In this document: positions 42,411 through 50,405 of the stretch, piece after piece
Layout: the number at the start of each line of letters is the position of its first letter
How positions within the stretch are numbered: the first letter of the stretch is position 1
Source of the DNA: 2-01-FULL-39-10-A sp964525395
GTDB taxonomy: Bacteria > Patescibacteriota > Microgenomatia > Levybacterales > UBA12049
NCBI GenBank assembly: GCA_964525395.1
Contig: CAZGGU010000004.1
Span: 1-53,091, forward strand
Direction: 5' to 3'
Length of the DNA stretch: 53,091 nucleotides
Translations under genes and position numbers: made by a program
The notes under the pieces: model-generated
The model's input: the letters and a program-made list of their open reading frames with translations, nothing else
Database searches by the model: none
What the model was told of the DNA's origin: nothing

Positions 42411-43469
42411 CTACTTCTGAAGAATTACGTCATGAGCATTACTTTCGCGGTATCCTGCAGCTGTTATTTGTATAAGTTGTGCATTTCTCCATAAGTCTTT
42501 AACATTTTTCGCTCCTGAATAAGTATAACCTGACTTAATTCCAGCGCATAATTCTTGTACTATGTTGCCAACCGGCCCCTTATATGGAACCATTGCCTCA
42601 ACTCCCTCCACATGAATTACATAATTTTCTGATTTTCCAGACTTATCTTTTCCTACCTGTTTTATTTTTTCAGTTTTAGAGGTTGAACCGTTGTACTCTT
42701 TATACAATACACCATCAATTTTAATTTTCTTACCTGGCGCTTCTTCAGTACCAGCATATAATGAGCCTGATATCATCGCTGAAGCACCACAAGCCAGCGC
42801 TTTTACTATATCACCAGAATTAGCTGCACCACCATCTGCGATTACATATTTATTTTTAAATTTCTCTTTAGCCCTAGCTGCATCCATGATGGCTGTAATC
42901 TGTGGTACACCAGATCCTGCTACAATTCTGGTGGTACAAATTGTTCCTGCCCCTACCCCCACACGCACTGAGTCTGCTCCAGCTTTAAATAAATCATAAG
43001 CTCCTTCATATGTTGCAATTGTACCAACGATTAAGTCAACGCCCTTAAATTTGTTCTTAATCTGAGAAACTACTTCTAGTGTTCTCGTGGTATGCGCATG
43101 CGCTATATCAATAGTTAATCCTGAAGCGCCGGCTTTAAGTAACATTTCTGCTCTCTCGATCGTTCCCTCTTTAATTCCTATACAAGCCACTGTTTTTCCT
43201 CCATCTTTTACTACTTTTGCTACCTTTTCTGCTTGAATTTCTGGTGTATCAAATCTTGGCATAAATCCCATTCCGCCAAGCTTGCTCATCGCTATCGCCA
43301 TTTCCACACCAGTCACAGTGTCCATGTTAATAGAAATTAAAGGAATATCGAGCTTAATGTTTGGAGAAATCTGTGTGGAGAGATCCACCTCTGAACGAGA
43401 TTCAAGCTTAGACTTATGAGGAACCAAAAGCACATCATTATAAGAAAGTGCTAGTTTTATGGGTTTCAT
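42411..43469 (-). CDS. guaB: IMP dehydrogenase-family enzyme without CBS domains
   Basis: TIM-barrel oxidoreductase, most likely converting IMP to XMP for GTP synthesis. The SYNDVLLVP start, the NMDTVTG loop, the catalytic loop GVGAGTICTTR with Cys178, VIADGGAANSGDIVKAL and the late VEGVEAMVPYKGPV motif favour IMP dehydrogenase over GMP reductase. At 352 residues it lacks the CBS pair normally inserted after about residue 100, so the nucleotide regulation of that module must be missing. It has a TTGACA/TAATAT promoter and stands alone. Confidence 0.85.
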   Translation of the reverse strand: MKPIKLALSYNDVLLVPHKSKLESRSEVDLSTQISPNIKLDIPLISINMDTVTGVEMAIAMSKLGGMGFMPRFDTPEIQAEKVAKVVKDGGKTVACIGIKEGTIERAEMLLKAGASGLTIDIAHAHTTRTLEVVSQIKNKFKGVDLIVGTIATYEGAYDLFKAGADSVRVGVGAGTICTTRIVAGSGVPQITAIMDAARAKEKFKNKYVIADGGAANSGDIVKALACGASAMISGSLYAGTEEAPGKKIKIDGVLYKEYNGSTSKTEKIKQVGKDKSGKSENYVIHVEGVEAMVPYKGPVGNIVQELCAGIKSGYTYSGAKNVKDLWRNAQLIQITAAGYRESNAHDVILQK

Positions 43470-43478
43470 GCCATGTGC

Positions 43479-43507
43479 ATATTACGGATAATCAAATCTA
43501 ATGTCAA
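43479..43507 (-). promoter_or_regulatory. Promoter of guaB
   Basis: TTGACA, 17 bases, then TAATAT on the minus strand, 9 bases before the ATG. Perfect -35 and spacing support it. Confidence 0.65.
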
Positions 43508-43510
43508 TAG

Positions 43511-44890
43511 TTATTCGAGTTTCGATTCTAGGAAGCTATGGAGGTCTGAGATTTTTAGTCTTTCTTGCTGTGCTGTGTCGCGGTCACGCACCGTGACTGT
43601 CTCATCTTCAAGTGTTTGGAAATCTACTGTAATGCAGTAAGGCGTTCCTGCTTCATCTTGAGAAAGATATCTCTTCCCAATATTTCCCCTTCCGTCCCAA
43701 ACCACCATATAATCTTTCTTAAGTGTGTCAAAAAGTCCACGGGCTTTTTCTACAATCTCTGGTTTGTTTGCCAATAATGGAAATACTGCAGCCTTATAAG
43801 GCGCTAGCTTAGGCGAAAGCTTCAACAGAACTCTGCCATCAACTTCTGTGTATGAATCAATGAGCACCATAAGTAGCAAACGATTAAGTCCTACTGCTGG
43901 TTCAATCACGTGAGGAGTAATCTTTTCATTAGTCTCTGGGTCCATTATAGTTAATTCCTGCTTAGATGCTTCTGAATGTTTGGTTAAGTCATAATCAGTT
44001 CGATAAGCTAAGCCCCAAAGCTCTTTGAAACCAAAAGGGAAATTGTATTCCACATCTTCTGTTTTCTTACTATAAAATGATCTCTCCTTTTCATCATGTT
44101 CGCGCCATCTTAGATTTTCTTCTTTTACTCCAAGCTCTTCAATTAAGAACTTAAAAATTCTAGCTTTCCACTCTGTAAACAACTCTTCCCAATTAGATCT
44201 TTTAGGATCGAAGAAATATTCTATTTCTCCTTGTTCAAATTCAATAGTTCTAAAAATAGAATTTCCTGGAGTTATTTCATTTCTAAAGCTTTTTCCTACT
44301 TGCCCAATACCAAATGGTAAGCGAACTCGAGATGAATCCACTACATTTTTAAAGTTAATAAAAATTCCCTGAGCTGTTTCTCCTCTTAAGTACGCTTCTC
44401 CTTGTTCTCCCTCAACAATTCCTAATTGAACTGGAAATAATAAATTAAAGCGTCTAACTTTAGTCCAATCTTTTTCTCCACAAACAGGACATGGGATGTT
44501 TTCAGACTCAATTATGGACTGCAACTCTTCATCTGATAATCCTTCAACATTTTTCTTCTCACCCTTTTTCTCAAAATATCCTTCAATTAGATGATCTGCG
44601 CGCATGCGAGATTGGCACGATTTACAGTCAATCATCGCATCAGCGAATCCTGCTACGTGGCCTGAAGCCTGCCAAACTTTGGCATGAGAAATAATACTTG
44701 AATCAAGTCCTACCATATCAGACTGACTTTGAATGAAGAATTTCCACCATAGATTGCGGATATTTCTTAAAAGCTCAGCACCAAGAGGACCGTAATCATA
44801 GGTATTAGCTAAACCGCCATAAATTTCTGATCCTGGGTAAATTATTCCGCGGCGCTTAGAGAGGGCTATAATTTTTTCCATTTCAACCAT
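43511..44890 (-). CDS. glyS: Glycine--tRNA ligase (dimeric type)
   Basis: Class II synthetase of the eukaryote/Thermus-like homodimeric type. Visible are KRRGIIYPGSEIYGG, the zinc-type CKSC and CPVCG pairs, ETAQGIF, motif 2 (GKSFRNEI), FEQGEIEYF, motif 3 (EPAVGLNRLLL) and a C-terminal anticodon-binding domain. The open frame starts at a TTG (44908), but the ATG at 44890 lies 8 bases after an extended -10 box and begins the conserved N-terminus, so 459 residues are assigned. Confidence 0.95.
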   Translation of the reverse strand: MVEMEKIIALSKRRGIIYPGSEIYGGLANTYDYGPLGAELLRNIRNLWWKFFIQSQSDMVGLDSSIISHAKVWQASGHVAGFADAMIDCKSCQSRMRADHLIEGYFEKKGEKKNVEGLSDEELQSIIESENIPCPVCGEKDWTKVRRFNLLFPVQLGIVEGEQGEAYLRGETAQGIFINFKNVVDSSRVRLPFGIGQVGKSFRNEITPGNSIFRTIEFEQGEIEYFFDPKRSNWEELFTEWKARIFKFLIEELGVKEENLRWREHDEKERSFYSKKTEDVEYNFPFGFKELWGLAYRTDYDLTKHSEASKQELTIMDPETNEKITPHVIEPAVGLNRLLLMVLIDSYTEVDGRVLLKLSPKLAPYKAAVFPLLANKPEIVEKARGLFDTLKKDYMVVWDGRGNIGKRYLSQDEAGTPYCITVDFQTLEDETVTVRDRDTAQQERLKISDLHSFLESKLE

Positions 44891-44898
44891 ATATCGCA

Positions 44899-44907
44899 AT
44901 GATAACA
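44899..44907 (-). promoter_or_regulatory. Extended -10 promoter of glyS (leaderless)
   Basis: TGTTATCAT on the minus strand, 8 bases before the chosen ATG. It overlaps the apparent TTG start, which therefore cannot be used on a transcript from here. Confidence 0.65.
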
Positions 44908-44942
44908 AATATCTGAGGCTTAATCTAGCTTCTCCTCTTGCT

Positions 44943-44970
44943 TACTTCAATGATTTAAATCATTGAAGTA
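44943..44970. repeat. 28-base perfect palindrome upstream of glyS
   Basis: TACTTCAATGATTT is followed directly by its exact reverse complement, with no spacer. It lies 36 bases upstream of the glyS -10 box. A dimeric repressor operator or a recO terminator (loop-less, so weak) are the possible roles. Confidence 0.8.
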
Positions 44971-45014
44971 TTTGTAATAAAAATGAGACTAATTGTCACT
45001 GCATTGCTCTCGAT

Positions 45015-45041
45015 TGTCATCCTGAACTTGTTTAAGGATCT
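45015..45041. repeat. Dispersed 27-base repeat unit after recO
   Basis: Starts TGTCATCCTGAACTTG and ends AAGGATCT. It differs from the arms at 42333-42395 at a few positions and begins 4 bases past the recO stop. Confidence 0.7.
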
Positions 45042-45045
45042 AATC

Positions 45046-45582
45046 TTATGAGAAGTATGGGAGGGATTTTTTAGTTTTAATTTTCTTTTCCATAATTTCT
45101 TCTATGTATCCATCGGAGTCTTCTAAATATGCTCTGTTTTCTGGCCAGAAACCCAATAAAGTAAGTAGGTCTTTTTCAAAAGAGGCAATAAGTGACTTAG
45201 GGTCTTCAGTGGTTTCCAATTTAAACAAAGTGTTTTGCAATAAAGCAAATACACCGCGATTTTCCTGATGTTCTGCACAGAGTCCATCAATCAGTTCACA
45301 AATATAGAACCCATACCCGGCTTTTTTAAGATCTGATTTAAGTTCTGAATAATGATATAAGCTTTCTGTTTCAGTGAGGATCGAGAACTTTCCATCATGA
45401 ATACCCATTACAGAATGAGTTAAAAGTTCAATATGTGAAGAGCGTTTGGATGTAATCTTTCTGACACCTTTAGCTAAGACTGAGATTTTCCCTTTACTTT
45501 TTGTATAAACAGTAAGGATTCGGTCTGCTTCACCGAAGTTCTTTCTTTTTATGACAATACCTTCTACCCTATATGAGTGCAT
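45046..45582 (-). CDS. recO: Short DNA repair protein RecO
   Basis: Recombination mediator that helps load RecA. The N-terminal OB domain (RVEGIVIKRKNFGEADRILTVYTKSKGKISVLAKGVRK) is typical; the helical part ends at FEKDLLTLLGFWPE. At 178 residues it stops where longer RecO proteins carry a Cys zinc motif and a C-terminal helical part, which are missing. It follows the DUF4012 gene with 1 base between stop and start, so it is co-transcribed. A repeat unit abuts its 3' end. Confidence 0.88.
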   Translation of the reverse strand: MHSYRVEGIVIKRKNFGEADRILTVYTKSKGKISVLAKGVRKITSKRSSHIELLTHSVMGIHDGKFSILTETESLYHYSELKSDLKKAGYGFYICELIDGLCAEHQENRGVFALLQNTLFKLETTEDPKSLIASFEKDLLTLLGFWPENRAYLEDSDGYIEEIMEKKIKTKKSLPYFS

Positions 45583-45583
45583 T

Positions 45584-47527
45584 TTAAAGTTTTACGTTAA
45601 GTATCTTGTCCGTATTAAGCATGAATTTATCCTGATCCCTACCATTAACTTTAATTCTATATTCGTCATTAGCTGTTCCAGGCTGCTTCTGAATCATAAG
45701 TGGAAGCTCATCTCCTTTAACTTTGAAAGGAAGAGTATAAACTAGTTTTAACTTTCCGATACCAAGAGGACGGATGGTTAAGAATCCTTCAAACACAGTT
45801 TTTCCGTGCTCTTCATAGGTACTCATTTTTACCTCAGATCCACTTGAGTCAACCAATTTACTTCCTTTCGGAACGTAAACCCTGAACCAATCTCTCCAAG
45901 GAGCATTTAAACAAAGTGCGTTTTCTTTTTCTAGATTACAGTTGGACGGCTTATGTGGATTTTTATAGCTGACTGTTACAGTTTTAGTAATAGTCCCGTC
46001 TTTGCCTACAGAATATTCCATATCTACACCCTGATCAGTAAAGAGATTGGATTTAGCTCCTCCAAAATTAGCTTCATTAAGATGGAAATAGTCTCCGTCA
46101 AACGGCTTAATCTCTCCTGCCGCATTAACAGCTGAAAGACCTTTCTGGGCATCTTTATTATCAAGACTAAACAAAATATGCTTTTCAGCGATCTGACCAA
46201 ACATCGTCTGCATAAGAGGACCCCAATACTGAGAAGGAGAAGATTGGAAAGCTTTATTCATAATAGCCAACATCATATCTCCAATAATACTTTTTCTATC
46301 TGTTCGAATATACTGAGTTCTGGTACCTGCTTCTTTTTCGAGCTCGTATATAACTTGAGGACAATCACATTCTGGGTCAATCTGAGTAGTAAACTTCCTA
46401 CCATTAACCTCAATGTCTCCAAGAACTGTCATCGCAGCTACAAGCGCATTTGTATCAATTGCAATTATTCCATCTACATCTACTTTCCCCCCCGCTCTAT
46501 CGTAAATTTCTCGGAATGATTCCATAGAAGTTTGGAAATCAGGATCCATATTAGAGTCTCTTAAATTTAATTGAGGTACATTGGCAAGATATTTCAAAAT
46601 AGGCTCTGGCGCCTTATCCTTTTTCGTCACACTATTATCTAACACATAAATATCATCAGATTTTTCTACTTTAATAACACCCTTGTTTACATTAAATATC
46701 GCATAAGCTGTGATAAATCCTCCAGTAGGTCGAAGCTCTTTATCATTCTGGAAAATAAGTAGATATTTTTTTTCATCAGGCTGACCTAAAAGATCTGGAA
46801 GAACTTTAATAAGCGGCTTAGCTTCATCGATGAAAGTTACACCATCGCTAGAAGTTTGTCTTAGCTTCGCAACATCGTTCTTAATTTTTCCGCCGGCAAT
46901 AAATGAAGGATAATGATCTGGATTAATTTGCTGAATTTCTGCATCAGCTAACTTAAGATCTGCAGAGATATCATCAATTTTCGGTGTTACCTTATCCATG
47001 GTTTTAACTGCTGTTTCAATTCGTTGCTCCGCAGATCCTCCTTCAAATGTGCCTTGGCCTTTTAAGCCCAAAACGTCTGCGTATGGCTCAACTGAAGTAA
47101 CAAATGTATCAGCCGCATCCATTGCATGCAGTCCAGCTTTTACCCCGTGCTGTGCATCGTTGTAGTAAATATTAGGTCCCGGAATAAATCTCATGACCAT
47201 AAGAAGATTTAGTTTAGTCTGAGTATCTTCCAAGCTAGCTTTCGTATTCTTAAGCTCTTTTCCGATCAAGGTAATGTCCTGCGCTTTCACTGCGTCCATG
47301 GTAATTTTAGCTTGAGCATAAGTTTTTTTAGCAGAAATTGCGAAAAGAAGAGAAGGAATTATTATAAGAACCAACAAAAGGACGAAAATTACCCCCACGA
47401 CAGCATAAACTTTTCTACTTCTCAGTTTTATCCGCGACTTCTTCTCTTGGGTTGATGCTTGTGAGTCAGGCGTAGAGTTTGTGCTGGCCGGAGCTTGATT
47501 TAATTCAATCTTAGAAAATCCGTCCAT
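45584..47527 (-). CDS. DUF4012 membrane protein
   Basis: A basic cytoplasmic start and membrane segment (about 40-62) are followed by about 580 extracytoplasmic residues. The DUF4012 core is clear: LLIFQNDKELRPTGGFITAYAIF and the DIYVLDN region. The fold is related to LytR-CpsA-Psr-like envelope proteins only loosely; its activity is not known. The family is common in CPR and Actinobacteria next to polysaccharide genes, as here (a sugar transferase follows upstream). The frame reaches 47554, but the ATG 7 bases after TAAAAT is chosen (647 residues). Confidence 0.88.
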   Translation of the reverse strand: MDGFSKIELNQAPASTNSTPDSQASTQEKKSRIKLRSRKVYAVVGVIFVLLLVLIIIPSLLFAISAKKTYAQAKITMDAVKAQDITLIGKELKNTKASLEDTQTKLNLLMVMRFIPGPNIYYNDAQHGVKAGLHAMDAADTFVTSVEPYADVLGLKGQGTFEGGSAEQRIETAVKTMDKVTPKIDDISADLKLADAEIQQINPDHYPSFIAGGKIKNDVAKLRQTSSDGVTFIDEAKPLIKVLPDLLGQPDEKKYLLIFQNDKELRPTGGFITAYAIFNVNKGVIKVEKSDDIYVLDNSVTKKDKAPEPILKYLANVPQLNLRDSNMDPDFQTSMESFREIYDRAGGKVDVDGIIAIDTNALVAAMTVLGDIEVNGRKFTTQIDPECDCPQVIYELEKEAGTRTQYIRTDRKSIIGDMMLAIMNKAFQSSPSQYWGPLMQTMFGQIAEKHILFSLDNKDAQKGLSAVNAAGEIKPFDGDYFHLNEANFGGAKSNLFTDQGVDMEYSVGKDGTITKTVTVSYKNPHKPSNCNLEKENALCLNAPWRDWFRVYVPKGSKLVDSSGSEVKMSTYEEHGKTVFEGFLTIRPLGIGKLKLVYTLPFKVKGDELPLMIQKQPGTANDEYRIKVNGRDQDKFMLNTDKILNVKL

Positions 47528-47534
47528 AAAGAAT

Positions 47535-47564
47535 ATTTTACAAGGTAAACTCAAGCTATGTCAA
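47535..47564 (-). promoter_or_regulatory. Promoter of the DUF4012-recO operon
   Basis: TTGACA, 18 bases, then TAAAAT preceded by TG on the minus strand, 7 bases before the chosen ATG. Confidence 0.65.
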
Positions 47565-47569
47565 ATAAT

Positions 47570-48235
47570 CTAGAGGGCACCTTTTCCTGTAATCATGGCT
47601 GAAGGAGTTTTTAAGATAATATCTATATCATATATAATTGAGCGCTTATCTACATATTCAGCATCCATTTTAATTCTTTTATCAAAATTAACTTCGCTTC
47701 GTCCCGATACTTGCCAATAACCCGTTAATCCTGGCTTTACTGAAAGCACGATACGTACGGCATCTTTTGTATTTGGATATCTTTTTTGCTGATCACGAAG
47801 TTCATCTGGATAATAAGCTCTGGGACCCACCAAACTCATATCTCCTTTTAAGATGTTAAAAAACTGAGGAACCTCATCAAGCGAATGTTTTCTGATAAAA
47901 TGCCCCACATTAGTAATTCTCGGATCGTCTTTTAATTTATAACTACCTTTTTTATAATCTTTATAAAGTTCAGCAAATTTAGGATTTTCCCTAAGTAAAT
48001 CATGGGCATTCTCAATCATCGATCGGAACTTATACATCTTAAATAACTTTCCGTTCTTTCCTACTCGCTCTGGAGTATCGGCTAAAATTGGCCCTTTTGA
48101 ATCAAGCTTAATGGCGATCGCAACGATGAGAATTATAGGGGAAAACAAAAATATCAAACCTAAGGAACAAAATATATCAATCAATCTTTTGACAATTTCA
48201 TAATAAAAACTTTTTTTAATTTCAATGTAAGGCAT
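47570..48235 (-). CDS. Polyprenyl-phosphate sugar phosphotransferase (bacterial sugar transferase)
   Basis: Initiates surface polysaccharide synthesis by moving a sugar phosphate to undecaprenyl phosphate. A membrane segment (about 18-38) is followed by the family core: FKMYKFRSM, the DDPRIT..G motif with the catalytic Asp, HSLDEVPQFFNILKGDMSLVGPRA, and KPGLTGYWQVSGR. At 221 residues it is the short, single-domain form (WcaJ C-terminal half / PglC-like). It follows the guanylyltransferase gene directly. Confidence 0.93.
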   Translation of the reverse strand: MPYIEIKKSFYYEIVKRLIDIFCSLGLIFLFSPIILIVAIAIKLDSKGPILADTPERVGKNGKLFKMYKFRSMIENAHDLLRENPKFAELYKDYKKGSYKLKDDPRITNVGHFIRKHSLDEVPQFFNILKGDMSLVGPRAYYPDELRDQQKRYPNTKDAVRIVLSVKPGLTGYWQVSGRSEVNFDKRIKMDAEYVDKRSIIYDIDIILKTPSAMITGKGAL

Positions 48236-48237
48236 AG

Positions 48238-49311
48238 TTAAGTAAGATGCTCGAGAGGAGTTCCCGCTAGGCTTTCAACCAATTTTTTAATTTTAGGAAC
48301 TGAGTCTTTCGGACAAACTAATACCACATCTCCAGTGTTAATTACCAACATTTCCTCTAAATCAATTCCTACTGTCAATTGATTTGTATAGTTAAAAACA
48401 AGTGTGTCTCGACTATCCTCAACTAAAACTTTTCCTTTAGTTACATTTTCATCAGCTGTTTCTGACAATGCTTCTTTTAACGCTTCCCACGCTCCAATAT
48501 CACTCCAGCCGATATCCACGGAAATTACTGATATTCCCTCTGTATTGAATTTCTCCAGAATTGCGTCGTCAAAGCTTATCTTTTCAAGAGTTGGATAAAT
48601 TTCTGCAAGTTTTTGCTCCATATCCTCAGCATTAACAACTATTTGGAGGCTCACATACATTTCTGGAACAAATCTCTCAAACTTTTCAATTAAAAATCCA
48701 GGGGTTGTAACGAAATATCCCAAATTCCAAACATAATTTTCATTTTTGAAAAAATCTTCTGCTTCAGAGAGCTTTGGTCTATATTTAAGCTTTTTAAACT
48801 CGTAAATTGTTAATCCTTCTTCTGTGGAAATCTTATCTCCACAATGAATCCATCCCACATTTTGATTAGCAAATCTTGCTTTCTGACCTATAAATACGAA
48901 GTTGGATTTTCCATCAAGTATTGATTTCTCAGCCACTCTAAGTGCCTGCTGAAAAATTGCAATTTCTTTAACCATGTGATCACTCCATATAATCGCCATC
49001 GGCTCATTTGGATCAAGCTTATTGAGAATCGCAGTTGTAAGACCTATCGCCGGACCTACATCTCTCATTTCAGGTTCGAAAATAAAATTATCTTTTGGAA
49101 TTTCGGGAAGCTGGTCCATTACAATATCTTTATATCTCCCCCCTGTTGCCACATAAATATCTTTTGCATCAAATTCTGGTTGAAGACGGGAAACTGCTTC
49201 TTGAAGAGTAGATTTATCACCAATAAGTTTTCCAAACTGTTTTGGAGTATTTTTTCTAGATAATGGCCAAAGTCTCGTTCCTACTCCTCCTGCAAAAATT
49301 ACTACTTTCAT
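48238..49311 (-). CDS. manC: Mannose-1-phosphate guanylyltransferase
   Basis: Makes GDP-mannose from mannose-1-phosphate and GTP. The N-terminal nucleotidyltransferase signature FAGGVGTRLWPLSR, then PKQF, WSDHMV, and the late SDIGAWEAL match the family. The 357 residues cover only the transferase and beta-helix parts; the cupin-type isomerase domain of long ManC proteins is absent. It sits between a GT4 gene and the sugar transferase, so GDP-mannose is a likely donor for this polysaccharide. Confidence 0.92.
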   Translation of the reverse strand: MKVVIFAGGVGTRLWPLSRKNTPKQFGKLIGDKSTLQEAVSRLQPEFDAKDIYVATGGRYKDIVMDQLPEIPKDNFIFEPEMRDVGPAIGLTTAILNKLDPNEPMAIIWSDHMVKEIAIFQQALRVAEKSILDGKSNFVFIGQKARFANQNVGWIHCGDKISTEEGLTIYEFKKLKYRPKLSEAEDFFKNENYVWNLGYFVTTPGFLIEKFERFVPEMYVSLQIVVNAEDMEQKLAEIYPTLEKISFDDAILEKFNTEGISVISVDIGWSDIGAWEALKEALSETADENVTKGKVLVEDSRDTLVFNYTNQLTVGIDLEEMLVINTGDVVLVCPKDSVPKIKKLVESLAGTPLEHLT

Positions 49312-50381
49312 AAATTATTTATATAACTTTCTATATTTTTTTTAAATTCTTTAAAACTAAAATTCTTAGAATGCCTTACAATCTCGCGTTTATTATATCT
49401 TCTTTCATCAAAATTTATCAATGCTTCAGATAAACTTTCCACGCTTTGCTGATTAAAAAATTCTCCTGTTATTCCAGGCTTCACGATATCTAACGCTCCG
49501 CCACCCTTATAAGCAATAACCGCTTTCCCGTAAGATTGCGCCTCCGCCATCACTAAGCCAAAATCTTCTAGTCCCGGGAAAACTAAAGCTAGACAATTCT
49601 CATAGTAGTACGCAAGGCTCTCATCTGTCAAATCCCCTACAAACTTAATATTTTTATTCGCTTTTTTCTCTAGCTCTTCTCGCATAGGACCAGAACCCAC
49701 AATCACAAGAGATAAATTCAACTGATTAAAAGTCTCAATTGCTAAATCTACTTTCTTATAATAAGTAAATTTAGAAAGACGCGAAACTAGAAGGAAATAT
49801 TTTTTATTTGTTTTTCTTTTACTTCTAGGCAGATTTAATACTGGCGGAAAAATAATCTCAGAATCTCTCTCATAATATTTTTTTATTCTTCTCTTTACCT
49901 CCGAGGAGATAGCAATCATATGATCAGGTCGAGATGCAGCAATTAAATCCCAATATTTTAAATATCGAACTATCGGTGTTGAGAAAAATTTAATATACTT
50001 ATTCTGAAAGTAATCCTCATAACCACTCCATAAATATCTTGTGGGCGTTAGACAGTAGCAGATATGTTTAGTTTTAATATTTGTTAAAATTCCCTTTGCT
50101 GCTTCGCTTGTCACCGAAATAACCAAATCATATTCACTGAAATCAAATGATTCAAAAGCAGATGGCACCAGTCCTGCTATCATTTCATTATGCTTTTGAA
50201 AATATTTAGCATTCTGAAGGTATGTAGTTTTTATTCTAAAGACTTTTGCCCACTTAGCATCTTCTTTACTGTATACCGAAGTGTAAAGAGGAGCCTCTGG
50301 AAATATTTTATGTAGCGCTAGAAGAACTCTTTCAGCCCCTCCCCATTTGTTTATACGATCATACACCAAAGCAACCTTCAT
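49308..50381 (-). CDS. GT4-family glycosyltransferase
   Basis: GT-B fold enzyme. VYDRINKWGGAERVL is the N-terminal acceptor-side loop; LVSRLSKFTYYKKVDLAIETF, the GSGPMREEL turn and FPGLEDFGLVMAEAQSYGKAVIAYKGGGALD (with the EX7E-type glutamates) form the donor domain. Neighbouring manC makes a mannosyltransferase plausible but not proven. It overlaps manC by 4 bases. Confidence 0.9.
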   Translation of the reverse strand: MKVALVYDRINKWGGAERVLLALHKIFPEAPLYTSVYSKEDAKWAKVFRIKTTYLQNAKYFQKHNEMIAGLVPSAFESFDFSEYDLVISVTSEAAKGILTNIKTKHICYCLTPTRYLWSGYEDYFQNKYIKFFSTPIVRYLKYWDLIAASRPDHMIAISSEVKRRIKKYYERDSEIIFPPVLNLPRSKRKTNKKYFLLVSRLSKFTYYKKVDLAIETFNQLNLSLVIVGSGPMREELEKKANKNIKFVGDLTDESLAYYYENCLALVFPGLEDFGLVMAEAQSYGKAVIAYKGGGALDIVKPGITGEFFNQQSVESLSEALINFDERRYNKREIVRHSKNFSFKEFKKNIESYINNL

Positions 50382-50405
50382 ATAAAAATTTTAAAATGGG
50401 GCAGT

